Positions 35,391-44,648 of a stretch of 64,000 nt of DNA are shown here, piece after piece. Origin of the DNA: Paludibacter sp. (GTDB taxonomy: Bacteria > Bacteroidota > Bacteroidia > Bacteroidales > Paludibacteraceae); contig JAFLKK010000003.1 of the NCBI GenBank assembly GCA_019163375.1, positions 124,001-188,000 of the forward strand, read 5' to 3'. The stretch's first letter is position 1. The number at the start of each line of letters is the position of its first letter. Under the pieces are notes generated by a model. It made no database searches. It was not told the DNA's origin and saw nothing but the letters and a program-made list of their open reading frames with translations. The translations under genes were made by a program, and so were the position numbers.

Positions 35391-36326
35391 ATGATTAAAA
35401 TTTTATTTTTTATTTTACTACTTATGGTATTATCTACTTCTCATGCAAACAGTCAAGAACAACTGTTAGAAAATTCTGTCGTAAACTCAGAATCGCTCAA
35501 GATTCTCAGTTGGAACATCTACATGTTGCCTTACATTAGTTTGTTTAATCGTAATGCCGATCGTGCGCGGGTTATAGCTGACAAATTACAGCATTCCGAT
35601 TGTCAGATCATTGTTTTTCAGGAAGCTTTCAGCACTAAATGTCGTAGTATATTGTCAAAACGACTTGCAAAAGCGTATCCTTTTCAATACGGGCCTGCCA
35701 ATAAATGTATGTTGCCATTTAGAACAAGTAGCGGGCTGTGGGTGGTGAGTAAAATACCCCTGACTCAGTTGGATAAGATTAAGTTTAGCATTAGTAAGGG
35801 ATTCGACATGATAGCCCGAAAAGGTGCTGTGCTGTTTGAAGGCGACTTTCATGGTGCAAAGTTTCAACTGCTTACTACTCACCTTCAAGCTGATAACTCA
35901 CACCTGGTGCGAGAAAGTCAATGTAGCGAAATCAAGGAACATTTGTTGAATCAGTTCTTCAATCCGAATATTCCACAAATTATTTGCGGTGATTTTAACA
36001 TTGATATGGACGATCATACTAATTATAAGCAAATGTTACATATCCTCGAAGCAAGCAATGGTGAAATAACCGGCGATACAAAGTTTACATATGATGAAGT
36101 AGACAATACTTTGGTGAAGAATGCTTTGGGAAAGAAGAAAGTTATCGATTATATTTTGGTGAGAAATGATCAATTTATCCATAGAATAGAACGCTCCGTG
36201 AAGACTTTCTATGAAAAGATTGGACAGCGTCCGTCCAATCTTTCCGATCATTATGCAATGGAGGCAGTTATTAATTTTAATTCGTCTATGTCATTGAATG
36301 GTACCTTAGCTTCTGCCGTCAAATAA
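35391..36326 (+). CDS. Secreted sphingomyelinase-like endonuclease/exonuclease/phosphatase-family protein
   Basis: About 311 residues, starting at the ATG at 35391 (the TTG nine codons upstream adds non-signal sequence). Signal peptide MIKILFFILLLMVLSTSHAN. The domain is the DNase I-like fold with LKILSWNIYMLP, VFQEAF (metal-binding Glu), ICGDFNID and the end motif SDHYAME (catalytic His). The pattern and export point to a neutral sphingomyelinase or related phosphodiesterase rather than a DNA-repair enzyme. Some Bacteroidota make sphingolipids, so a role in their own or a host lipid turnover is conceivable, but this is inference. Confidence 0.82.
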   Translation: MIKILFFILLLMVLSTSHANSQEQLLENSVVNSESLKILSWNIYMLPYISLFNRNADRARVIADKLQHSDCQIIVFQEAFSTKCRSILSKRLAKAYPFQYGPANKCMLPFRTSSGLWVVSKIPLTQLDKIKFSISKGFDMIARKGAVLFEGDFHGAKFQLLTTHLQADNSHLVRESQCSEIKEHLLNQFFNPNIPQIICGDFNIDMDDHTNYKQMLHILEASNGEITGDTKFTYDEVDNTLVKNALGKKKVIDYILVRNDQFIHRIERSVKTFYEKIGQRPSNLSDHYAMEAVINFNSSMSLNGTLASAVK

Positions 36327-36347
36327 GTTTGTTTGTAATACAAAAAA

Positions 36348-36382
36348 ACAGCCGATCACATTTCTGTAATCGGCTGATTTGG
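36348..36382. terminator. Terminator, family A copy 4
   Basis: ACAGCCGATCACA / TGTAATCGGCTG(A) arms around TTTC, between the convergent sphingomyelinase-like gene and the small regulator gene. The bases that differ from copy 5 change in both arms (TGCA to ACA/TGT), so the pairing is kept. Confidence 0.85.
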
Positions 36383-36400
36383 TTGTGTTAACAACTATTT

Positions 36401-36601
36401 TTATTCTCCATCCTCCAATTGGAAAATTTTCTCAACATTTGTTTCAAAGCAGCGTGCAATTTTTAAGGCTAATAGTGTTGATGGCACATATTTTCCCAAT
36501 TCCATGGCATTTATTGTTTGCCGACTAACCCCTACCGAATCTGCAAGCTGTTGTTGAGTGATATTCTTTATCGCCCGTTCAACTTTTATATTATTTTTCA
36601 T
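36401..36601 (-). CDS. Small XRE-family regulator (YozG-like)
   Basis: A 66-residue Cro/C1 helix-turn-helix protein with ITQQQLADSVGVSRQTINAM and NVEKIFQLEDGE at the end, of the short YozG type. Its start overlaps the end of the membrane-protein gene by 11 bases, so it is coupled to it. In such pairs the regulator usually controls its own operon. Confidence 0.88.
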   Translation of the reverse strand: MKNNIKVERAIKNITQQQLADSVGVSRQTINAMELGKYVPSTLLALKIARCFETNVEKIFQLEDGE

Positions 36602-37070
36602 TTCCAGCGTTTGTTTTGAGTTTGTAAAGTTCTATCCTGAACTTAATAACAAATAATACCAATATCATGATTAAATTGAAATAGAGAACATTTAGAAATG
36701 GCATTCCATAAATAAATAATTCAGCAAGAATTAAAATTACATAGTTGATTAACAGTGCCCAAACCAAAGAATTCAGACGAATTTGTGAGATGAATTCGTC
36801 TTCATCTTTTTCCTTCGAAAAGGCTATGAGAAGCAGTGATACGATAAGTCCAATGAATGCAACTTCATCGAATACACAATTTGACGTAAAATTAAACCAA
36901 CTAGTTTTTTGAAATAATACTTCATCTACCAAAGCAAAGACAGGCATGGGCCATCGCTCTTTGATTGAATCAGGTCCAAATGCAAAGAGAAAAAACATTA
37001 ATCCAAACGGAACTAAAAGAAACCATCCGAACTTCTGAAATCGGGCTGGGAATAAGTAATTCTTTGTCAT
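36591..37070 (-). CDS. Multi-pass membrane protein paired with a regulator
   Basis: A 159-residue protein with four predicted membrane helices (about 15-32, 66-84, 100-116, 122-142) and hydrophilic ends. I do not recognise a family; two-gene modules of a small membrane protein plus a YozG-like regulator are common in Firmicutes and Bacteroidota. The middle loop (FQKTSWFNFTSNCVFDE) is probably periplasmic. The function is unknown, possibly sensing or stress-linked. Confidence 0.65.
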   Translation of the reverse strand: MTKNYLFPARFQKFGWFLLVPFGLMFFLFAFGPDSIKERWPMPVFALVDEVLFQKTSWFNFTSNCVFDEVAFIGLIVSLLLIAFSKEKDEDEFISQIRLNSLVWALLINYVILILAELFIYGMPFLNVLYFNLIMILVLFVIKFRIELYKLKTNAGNEK

Positions 37071-37186
37071 AATAATTAGTTTTAAATTTATGCTGCAAAT
37101 GTAATGTATTTATTACATAATGACAAATAAACTTTACATTTAATTTATATATTAGTAATTTTAAATATATTTAACTTGTTTGATGC

Positions 37187-37226
37187 AAAACAGCCGATTG
37201 CATTTCTGCAATCGGCTGTTTTTTAT
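37187..37226 (-). terminator. Terminator, family A copy 5
   Basis: A perfect hairpin with arms AAAACAGCCGATTGCA and TGCAATCGGCTGTTTT around TTTC. It lies 40 bp past the carAB stop codon, with T-runs available on both strands. Confidence 0.88.
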
Positions 37227-37265
37227 TTAGTCTAAGATCTTTGTTCTAAAATCTAGTATCTAAGA

Positions 37266-40200
37266 TCAATATTCATCCCAACTCTTAATCTTAATGTCTT
37301 CGAAGCTCATAGTGCAGAAGGCATTGATAAAGGCTGACGCCAAACGCGCATTGGTGAACAACGGAATGTTGAAGTCGATAGCACCACGACGAATGATATA
37401 GTCGTTAGCAAGTTCACGTTTAGTGGTATTCTTTGGAATATTGATAACCAGGTCAAATTGTTTGTTTGAGATCATGTCTTTCACATTCAACTCGCCATCT
37501 TCGTCCGGCCAGTTTACTGCAGTTGCAGTTACCCCGTTATCCTCAAGGAAACGTTGTGTGCCGCGTGTTGCAAACAGTTCATAACCTTTCTTTTGAAGTG
37601 CAAGGCAAGCTTCAGAAAGTTCCAGTTTCGATTTTGTTTCTCCGGAAGAAATCAGGATACGTTTTTTTGGAATACGATAGCCTACCGAAAGAAGTGATTT
37701 CAGAATCGCTTCCGAGAAATCATCTCCAATACAACCCACTTCGCCGGTCGAAGCCATATCTACTCCTAACACAGGGTCAGCTTGTTGTAAACGTGAGAAG
37801 GAGAACTGAGAAGCTTTGATACCTACATAATCCAGATCAAATGCTGATTTTTCAGGTTTTTCAACTTCTAAGCCAAGCATTACTTTCGTTGCCAGTTCGA
37901 TAAAGTTTATTTTCAACACCTTAGAAACGAATGGGAAACTACGTGAAGAACGTAAATTACATTCAATTACCTTGATATAATTATCACGCGCCAGGAACTG
38001 AATGTTGAATGGTCCTGAGATATTCAATGATTTTGCAATTTCACTAGCAATTTTCTTGATTCGGCGAATGGTTTCCACATAGATTTTTTGTGGAGGGAAT
38101 TGAGTGGTGGCATCACCCGAGTGAACTCCGGCAAATTCCACGTGTTCCGAAATAGCATAAACAAGTATTTCCCCATTTTTAGCTACCGCATCAATTTCAA
38201 TTTCTTTGCAACGTTCGATAAATTCTGAAATTACAACCGGGTGTTTCTTCGAAACATCAGTTGCCAGTTTCAGGAAGTTCTCCAGCTGAGTAGAATCGTA
38301 ACATACGTTCATAGCTGCACCCGAAAGTACATACGAAGGACGCACCAATACCGGGAATCCGATCCCTTTTACGAAATCATTCACATCATCGAAAGTTGTC
38401 AATTCTTTCCAACGTGGTTGGTCAATCTTCAAGGTGTCGAGCATTGACGAGAACTTGTGACGGTCTTCGGCCATGTCGATATCTTTAGCTTGCGTTCCCA
38501 AAATGGTTACGTTAGCTCCTGCCAGTTTCAATGCCAGGTTGTTTGGAATTTGTCCTCCGGTAGAAACAATCGTTCCCATTGGATTTTCCATATCGATAAT
38601 GTCCATCACACGTTCGAAGCTTAATTCATCGAAGTACAGACGGTCACACATATCGTAGTCGGTCGAAACCGTTTCAGGATTGTAATTGATCATTACCGAG
38701 CGGAAACCTTCTTTGCGAATGGTCAACAGTGCGTTTACACCACACCAGTCGAACTCAACCGACGAGCCGATACGATATGCTCCCGAGCCAAGCACCACTA
38801 CCGAGCGGTGGTCGCCAAGGTATTTTACATCACTGGCTGTTCCGCCGTAAGTTAGATACAAATAGTTGGTTTGTGCAGGATATTCGGCGGCAAGCGTATC
38901 AATTTGTTTTACCACCGGAACGATGCCACGTTCTTTACGGTGAAGACGGGTTAGTTTTATGTTCTCGTCAATATCGTTGCTATCGCATTTGGTTACCAAA
39001 CGAGTGATTTGGAAATCCGAGAAGCCCATTTCTTTCGCACGGCGAAGTACAGTATCCGGCAATTCATTCAACGAATTGAATGTTTCCAATTCATGTTCTT
39101 TATCAACAATAGCTTGCAATTTGTACAAGAACCAACGGTCTATGCGGGTCAATTCGTGCAGTCTGTCAACAGTATATCCGCTGTGAAGCGCTTGTGCCAG
39201 ATAGAATACACGTTTATCGGTTGGTTGATTCAAAGCTGTATCCACGTCGTCGGCGTAAAAATCTTTGTTGGCCACGAATCCGTGCATACCCAACCCAATC
39301 ATACGCAAGCCTTTTTGGAAGGCCTCTTCGAAGTTACGACCGATAGACATAATTTCACCTACCGACTTCATGCTTGATCCCAACTGACGCGAAACGCCCT
39401 GGAATTTACCTAAATCCCAACGAGGAATTTTACAAACAATGTAGTCGAGTGCCGGTTCGAAGAATGCCGAAGTATCTTTTGTTACCGAGTTTTTCAATTC
39501 AGGCAATCCGTACCCAAGTCCCAGTTTGGCAGCTACGAAAGCCAATGGATAACCGGTTGCTTTAGAAGCCAATGCCGAAGACCGACTTAAACGGGCGTTT
39601 ACCTCAATCACGCGGTAATCTTCCGAGAATGGATCGAAGGCATATTGAACGTTACATTCACCCACGATACCAATGTGGCGGATAATGCGGATAGCCAGTT
39701 CGCGAAGTTTGTGATATTCGCGGTTGGTTAGGGTTTGTGATGGAGCCACAACGATACTTTCACCGGTGTGAATTCCAAGTGGATCGAAGTTTTCCATATT
39801 ACAAACCGTAATACAGTTGTCGTATTTATCACGAACTACTTCGTATTCAATTTCTTTCCATCCTTTTAATGATTTCTCAACCAATACCTGTGAAGAATAA
39901 GCAAACGCTTTGGTTACCAATTCCACCATTTCTTCGTCGTTGTCGCAGAAACCGCTACCCATACCGCCCAGTGCATAAGCCGCACGGACAATAACCGGAT
40001 AACCGAGTTCATTAGCCGCACGAATGGCGTTTTCAAGATCGTTTACCGCTTCACTCTTGATATAGTTTACATCGATTTCCGATAATTTTTGGTTGAAAAT
40101 TTCACGGTCTTCAGTGTCGATAATCGATTGTACAGGTGTTCCAAGAACACGTACATTATGTTTTTCAAAGATTTTGTCTCTAAATAAAGCTACACCACAG

Positions 40201-41636
40201 TTTAATGCAGTTTGTCCACCGAAGGATAGGAAAACACCGTCCGGTTTTTCTTTTTCGATAACACGTTCTACAAAGTCGGGAGTAACAGGCAAGAAATAAA
40301 CCTTGTCGGCAATACCTTCCGAAGTCTGTACAGTGGCAATGTTAGGATTGATAAGCACTGTTTCAATACCTTCTTCCTTCAATGCTTTCAATGCTTGTGA
40401 ACCGGAGTAGTCAAACTCACCTGCTTCACCAATCTTCAAAGCACCCGAACCAAGTACCAACACTTTCTTGATTTCCCCTTTGTTGATTTGTTTATCTTCG
40501 TGGGTTCTTTTTAGTTTTGCTACACATTCTTGCTCAATCAGTTCAGGAATGGTTTTGTCAGTTCCTTCCAGTGTTCTGATAAATACGTCGAATAAGAATT
40601 CAGTATCTGTCGGGCCTGAAGCAGCTTCAGGGTGAAACTGTGCCGAGAACCAGGGTTTCGTTTTATGACGAATACCTTCGTTTGTTCCGTCGTTCATGTT
40701 AACGAATAACGATTCCCATTCAGAGCTTAATGTTTTATTGTCAACGGCAAAACCGTGATTTTGAGAAGTGATGAAGGCACGTTGCGTTCCAACCAATTGT
40801 ACCGGTTGGTTGTGGCTACGGTGACCATATTTCAATTTGTAGGTTTTGGCTCCACCGGCTACCGAAAGCAATTGGTTACCCATACAAATACCGAAAATCG
40901 GTTTTCCGGTTTTCATGGCTGTTTGAATATGGCGCACAGTATCTTGAGCGTACTCAGGATCACCGGGACCATTAGAGATAAACAATCCGTCGAATTCAAT
41001 GTGGTTGAAGTCATAATCCCATGGCACACGAATCACCGTAGTGTCGCGGTTCAGCAGACAACGTATAATATTGTGTTTTACACCGCAGTCAACAAGTAAT
41101 ACGCGGTGTTTTCCGTTTCCGTAAGTTATTACTTCTTTGCAGCTCACTTTTGCTACCTGGTTTTCATCATCCGGATTGATAAAATCAATATCATCGCCAT
41201 CAGGAAAAACAAACTTACCTTTCATGGTTCCTTTTTCACGAACCAACTTTGTCAACTCACGTGTATCAACTCCAAAAATTCCGGGTACTTCGTTTTCTAT
41301 CAACCACTCGCTCAGACTTTTCCCTGCATTCCAGTGGCTGTATTCAAAAGAAAAATCGGAAACAATCAGGCCTGTAGCTTGAATTTTTTCCGATTCATAA
41401 TAAGTAGAAAGTCCGTTTTGGATGATATCATTTGGAACGCCGTAATTACCAACTAACGGAAACGTTATCGTCAAAAGTTGTCCTGCATACGATGGATCAG
41501 TCAAACTCTCGGGATACCCGACCATGGCGGTATTAAAAACAACTTCTCCGGCTACCGGTTTTTCGTAACCAAAGGATTTACCTTTGAAAACGGTTCCGTC
41601 TTCCAAAACTAAATGAAGGGGCTTGTACTTGTGCAT
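37266..41636 (-). CDS. carAB: Fused carbamoyl-phosphate synthase (CarA-CarB in one chain)
   Basis: A 1456-residue chain. Residues 1-360 are CarA-like: an N-terminal domain, then a class I glutaminase with nucleophile C251 (GICMGNQ), H294 (SQNHGF) and the H335/E337 pair (FHPEAASGP). A linker of about 30 residues (360-390, HEDKQINKGEIKK) leads to CarB: two ATP-grasp halves starting VLVLGSGALKIGEAGEF and VVVLGSGAYRIGSSVEF, and a C-terminal MGS-like allosteric domain (about 1320-1440). It makes carbamoyl phosphate from glutamine, bicarbonate and ATP. The TYKLKYGHRSHNQPV and FHPEAASGPTDTEFLFD stretches resemble eukaryotic CPSases. No separate carA or carB is seen. Confidence 0.95.
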   Translation of the reverse strand: MHKYKPLHLVLEDGTVFKGKSFGYEKPVAGEVVFNTAMVGYPESLTDPSYAGQLLTITFPLVGNYGVPNDIIQNGLSTYYESEKIQATGLIVSDFSFEYSHWNAGKSLSEWLIENEVPGIFGVDTRELTKLVREKGTMKGKFVFPDGDDIDFINPDDENQVAKVSCKEVITYGNGKHRVLLVDCGVKHNIIRCLLNRDTTVIRVPWDYDFNHIEFDGLFISNGPGDPEYAQDTVRHIQTAMKTGKPIFGICMGNQLLSVAGGAKTYKLKYGHRSHNQPVQLVGTQRAFITSQNHGFAVDNKTLSSEWESLFVNMNDGTNEGIRHKTKPWFSAQFHPEAASGPTDTEFLFDVFIRTLEGTDKTIPELIEQECVAKLKRTHEDKQINKGEIKKVLVLGSGALKIGEAGEFDYSGSQALKALKEEGIETVLINPNIATVQTSEGIADKVYFLPVTPDFVERVIEKEKPDGVFLSFGGQTALNCGVALFRDKIFEKHNVRVLGTPVQSIIDTEDREIFNQKLSEIDVNYIKSEAVNDLENAIRAANELGYPVIVRAAYALGGMGSGFCDNDEEMVELVTKAFAYSSQVLVEKSLKGWKEIEYEVVRDKYDNCITVCNMENFDPLGIHTGESIVVAPSQTLTNREYHKLRELAIRIIRHIGIVGECNVQYAFDPFSEDYRVIEVNARLSRSSALASKATGYPLAFVAAKLGLGYGLPELKNSVTKDTSAFFEPALDYIVCKIPRWDLGKFQGVSRQLGSSMKSVGEIMSIGRNFEEAFQKGLRMIGLGMHGFVANKDFYADDVDTALNQPTDKRVFYLAQALHSGYTVDRLHELTRIDRWFLYKLQAIVDKEHELETFNSLNELPDTVLRRAKEMGFSDFQITRLVTKCDSNDIDENIKLTRLHRKERGIVPVVKQIDTLAAEYPAQTNYLYLTYGGTASDVKYLGDHRSVVVLGSGAYRIGSSVEFDWCGVNALLTIRKEGFRSVMINYNPETVSTDYDMCDRLYFDELSFERVMDIIDMENPMGTIVSTGGQIPNNLALKLAGANVTILGTQAKDIDMAEDRHKFSSMLDTLKIDQPRWKELTTFDDVNDFVKGIGFPVLVRPSYVLSGAAMNVCYDSTQLENFLKLATDVSKKHPVVISEFIERCKEIEIDAVAKNGEILVYAISEHVEFAGVHSGDATTQFPPQKIYVETIRRIKKIASEIAKSLNISGPFNIQFLARDNYIKVIECNLRSSRSFPFVSKVLKINFIELATKVMLGLEVEKPEKSAFDLDYVGIKASQFSFSRLQQADPVLGVDMASTGEVGCIGDDFSEAILKSLLSVGYRIPKKRILISSGETKSKLELSEACLALQKKGYELFATRGTQRFLEDNGVTATAVNWPDEDGELNVKDMISNKQFDLVINIPKNTTKRELANDYIIRRGAIDFNIPLFTNARLASAFINAFCTMSFEDIKIKSWDEY

Positions 41637-41694
41637 AAATATATTGTAGAGTGTAAAATTTTATTGTTTCCCGACTCGATTGTCCAAATTTGTG

Positions 41695-41726
41695 CAAAAG
41701 TACTGCTTTTTCTTCTTAACTGCAAA
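41695..41726 (-). promoter_or_regulatory. Promoter of carAB
   Basis: On the minus strand TTTG (41726-41723), then 20 bases, then TACTTTTG (41702-41695): an exact match to the Bacteroidota consensus TTTG-N19-21-TAnnTTTG. It lies 59 bp upstream of the ATG at 41636, giving a 5' leader of about 50 nt. Confidence 0.8.
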
Positions 41727-41941
41727 CTCAAAAATGATAAAAATGTATTTATTTCCCCAAAGTTATCAACAATGCTATTTATTTGTTGATGAAATGATTG
41801 AAAAGAATAAAAAGAGAATAAATATTCTATTTTGGCGTTTTGTAATGAAACAACTTTCTGCAAATTATCATAGTTGGTTAAGTTGCAGAAAAAGCCGATT
41901 TCCATAGATTCGGAGTAGTTTGATGTGTTTCTGAAAATTGA

Positions 41942-42424
41942 TTAGGATAAAATTTTTGATTGAAGCATAAAGGCGATTAGTGTTCCATATCCAACTATTG
42001 TGATGACAATGAAAGTGATAGTCATAATGCCCAGGGTTTTGAAGGTAGACTTTAACTTTTCCAATCCGGCACTTAACAATTCCTGATTGTAGTTGTCTAT
42101 TGCTTTTTTTGTTTTCTCTGCAAATTGAAACAAATATAATGCTGGAAGAAAATAGATGACTGCGATGATGATGTAGAAGATGCCCATGTATGGTAAAATA
42201 GCTGACCCAATTGCGGAGTCTGGTGTGTTTGAAAGTGATGATAGAGTGCCACCAATTAAAGTTATTGCCAATCCAATCAGTATCATAAGGAAGGATCCAA
42301 TAAATCCGAGAATAGCCAGAAATGTAGCCCAATTGCTCGCAGTGCGCAGATAAGTCTGGATTTCGGCCGTTACTAAAAGGTTTTGTGTGTTTTCAGTTTC
42401 TGTGTTGTTGATCAATGTTTCCAT
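41942..42424 (-). CDS. DUF5362-like membrane protein
   Basis: A 160-residue protein with a hydrophilic N-terminus (20-30 residues, NNTETENTQNLLVTAEIQTYL), two helices (about 33-58 and 78-102), an amphipathic stretch (FAEKTKKAIDNYNQELLSAG) and a third helix (about 128-152). The arrangement and the LRTASNWATFLAILGFIGS region match the DUF5362-type proteins of Bacteroidota. The function is unknown. It is monocistronic; no terminator hairpin was clear. Confidence 0.7.
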   Translation of the reverse strand: METLINNTETENTQNLLVTAEIQTYLRTASNWATFLAILGFIGSFLMILIGLAITLIGGTLSSLSNTPDSAIGSAILPYMGIFYIIIAVIYFLPALYLFQFAEKTKKAIDNYNQELLSAGLEKLKSTFKTLGIMTITFIVITIVGYGTLIAFMLQSKILS

Positions 42425-42753
42425 AAAAATGAGTTTAAAGTTGTTTTTGATTTTTGTGCTGTAAAGATAAAAATAATTTGCGTTCTGCTGTGAAATTAAA
42501 TTAAAAATAGATATAAATGAAAATTTTATTCTGTTTTAGTTGGCTAGTATAAATAGAATCAGTATTTTTATAAATAAATTAAAGGGTTAATAATCTGATG
42601 ATTGTTGAACTGTTTGATTCTGAAATGACCAAAACGAAGGCTGTTTTTCAATTACCGAAATTTTTCTTTAATTCATTAGCAAAAAATTCTTCTAACTCAA
42701 TAGAAAGTTGTAATTTTGCACCCGCTTAGAAATTACGAAAATCAATATATATT
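42425..42753 (+). promoter_or_regulatory. Intergenic region with mutA promoter candidate
   Basis: About 330 bp of AT-rich DNA with no gene. TAATTTTG at 42711-42718 fits TAnnTTTG, 36 bp before the mutA ATG; a matching TTTG about 20 bases upstream is not present, so only the -7 box is supported. Confidence 0.45.
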
Positions 42754-44643
42754 ATGGCAGAAAAAAAATTGAATTTATTAGCTGAATTTCCATCGGTTAG
42801 CACACAGCAATGGATGGACAAAATTACAGCTGATCTCAAGGGAGCTGACTTCAACAAAAAGCTCGTTTGGAAAACCAACGAAGGCTTCAACGTGTTGCCT
42901 TTCTATCGTGCAGAGGATATTGCAAACCTCAAAACTAAAGATTCGGCTCCGGGTGCATTTCCGTACATTCGCGGAACTAAACCGGGTAATGAGTGGTTTG
43001 TACGTCAAGACATTGATGTAGTAAACGCAAAAGATGCTAACGCAAAAGCATTGGACGTTCTTTGTAAAGGTGCAACTTCACTTGGATTCAAATTAAACAA
43101 AGCTGATTTAAGTGCTGATTTTATTGCAACTTTGCTTGCTCACATTGTTCCTGAATCTGTTGAGCTAAACTTTGGAATTTGTGTAAGTGCAGCAGCTGAA
43201 CTGGCTACTATTCTTACTGCTTATTTCAAATCGCAAAACGCTGATGTAACTAAATTGCAAGGTTCTATCAACTTTGACCCAATGAAACGCATGTTGCAAG
43301 CGGGCAAAGAGTTGACAAAAGAAGAAATTACTGCAAAAGCAAAAGCTACTATCGAAGCTGCTGCAGGTTTACCTTACTACCGCGTGATTGGTGTAAATGC
43401 AAATGTATTGAGTAATGCAGGTGCTTTTATCGCACAAGAGCTGGGTTATTCATTGGCTTGGGGTAACGAATATCTTTCGATGATGGTGGAAGCCGGAGTG
43501 GATACTTCATTAGCTGCTAAAAAAATTAAATTTACGTATGGAGTTGGTGGTAACTATTTTATGGAAATTGCCAAATTCCGTGCTGCTCGCATGTTGTGGG
43601 CAATGATAGTAGATGCTTACCAACCTGCTTGTAAAAAAGACGATTGCTCAAGCACTGAAAACGGTATTTGCAAATGTGCAGCCAAAATGCGCGTTCATGC
43701 CGAAACAAGTACTTTCAACAAAACAATTCTTGACGCTAATGTAAACATGCTTCGTACCCAAACCGAAGCTATGAGTGCAACTATCGGAGGCGTTAATTCA
43801 CTTACCGTTTTAGGTTACGATTCGGTCTTCAAACCTACCGACGAATTCTCGGAACGTATTGCCCGTAATCAACAATTATTATTAAAAGAAGAATGTCATT
43901 TCGATAAAGTTTCTGATCCTGCTGCAGGTTCATACTATGTTGAAACTTTGACAAATGAAATAGCTGCTCAAGCCTGGAAATTGTTCTTAGAAGTTGAGGA
44001 GCAAGGTGGTTTCTTTGCTGCTATTACTTCGGGTTCTGTTCAACAAGCTATCAAAGCTACTGCTGCTAACCGCCTGAAAGCTGTTTCGAGCCGTCGCGAG
44101 ATTTTGTTAGGAACCAATCAATTCCCTAACTTCAACGAAAACGGTGCTGCGAAAGTAGAAATCACTGAGGAAGTTGGTTGTGACTGTTCACACTCAGGAA
44201 CCGAAAAATTAGTACCGGTTCGTGGTGCTGCTCAATTCGAAGCGTTGCGCTTTGCTACCGAAGCGGCTGCTAAACGTCCAAAAGCGTTTATGTTGACCAT
44301 TGGTAACCTGGCAATGCGTTTGGCTCGTGCTCAATTCTCATGTAATTTCTTTGCATGTGCAGGTTACGAAGTTGTTGATAACTTAGGATTTGCTACAGTT
44401 GAAGAAGGTGTAAAAGCTGCTTTGGAAGCAAATGCAGATATTATTGTTATTTGTTCGAGCGATGACGAATACGCTGAATTGGCTCCTGCTGCTTATGCAT
44501 TGGCTAAAGGAAAAGCAGAATTTGTGGTTGCCGGAGCTCCTGCTTGTACCGACGATTTGAAAGCAATTGGAATTGAACATTTTGTAAATGTAAAAACCAA
44601 TGTGTTGGATATGTTGACAGCGTTTAATGCGAAATTGGTATAA
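42754..44643 (+). CDS. mutA: Methylmalonyl-CoA mutase small subunit
   Basis: The 629-residue beta subunit of the heterodimeric B12-dependent mutase. It has the MCM barrel ([47 protein letters not shown]) and a C-terminal Rossmann-like domain that lacks the DGHDRG cobalamin motif, as usual for this catalytically inactive chain. A Cys-rich insert (CKKDDCSSTENGICKCAAK) and a second (GCDCSHSG) are unusual. It pairs with MutB; together they isomerise succinyl-CoA to R-methylmalonyl-CoA. The downstream neighbour mutB is separated by an S23-type insertion. Confidence 0.94.
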   Translation: MAEKKLNLLAEFPSVSTQQWMDKITADLKGADFNKKLVWKTNEGFNVLPFYRAEDIANLKTKDSAPGAFPYIRGTKPGNEWFVRQDIDVVNAKDANAKALDVLCKGATSLGFKLNKADLSADFIATLLAHIVPESVELNFGICVSAAAELATILTAYFKSQNADVTKLQGSINFDPMKRMLQAGKELTKEEITAKAKATIEAAAGLPYYRVIGVNANVLSNAGAFIAQELGYSLAWGNEYLSMMVEAGVDTSLAAKKIKFTYGVGGNYFMEIAKFRAARMLWAMIVDAYQPACKKDDCSSTENGICKCAAKMRVHAETSTFNKTILDANVNMLRTQTEAMSATIGGVNSLTVLGYDSVFKPTDEFSERIARNQQLLLKEECHFDKVSDPAAGSYYVETLTNEIAAQAWKLFLEVEEQGGFFAAITSGSVQQAIKATAANRLKAVSSRREILLGTNQFPNFNENGAAKVEITEEVGCDCSHSGTEKLVPVRGAAQFEALRFATEAAAKRPKAFMLTIGNLAMRLARAQFSCNFFACAGYEVVDNLGFATVEEGVKAALEANADIIVICSSDDEYAELAPAAYALAKGKAEFVVAGAPACTDDLKAIGIEHFVNVKTNVLDMLTAFNAKLV

Positions 44644-44648
44644 GAGTT

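Noticed and set aside
41609-41905. 98-residue frame upstream of carAB
   Set aside because: It overlaps the carAB start and its promoter and has no protein-like features.
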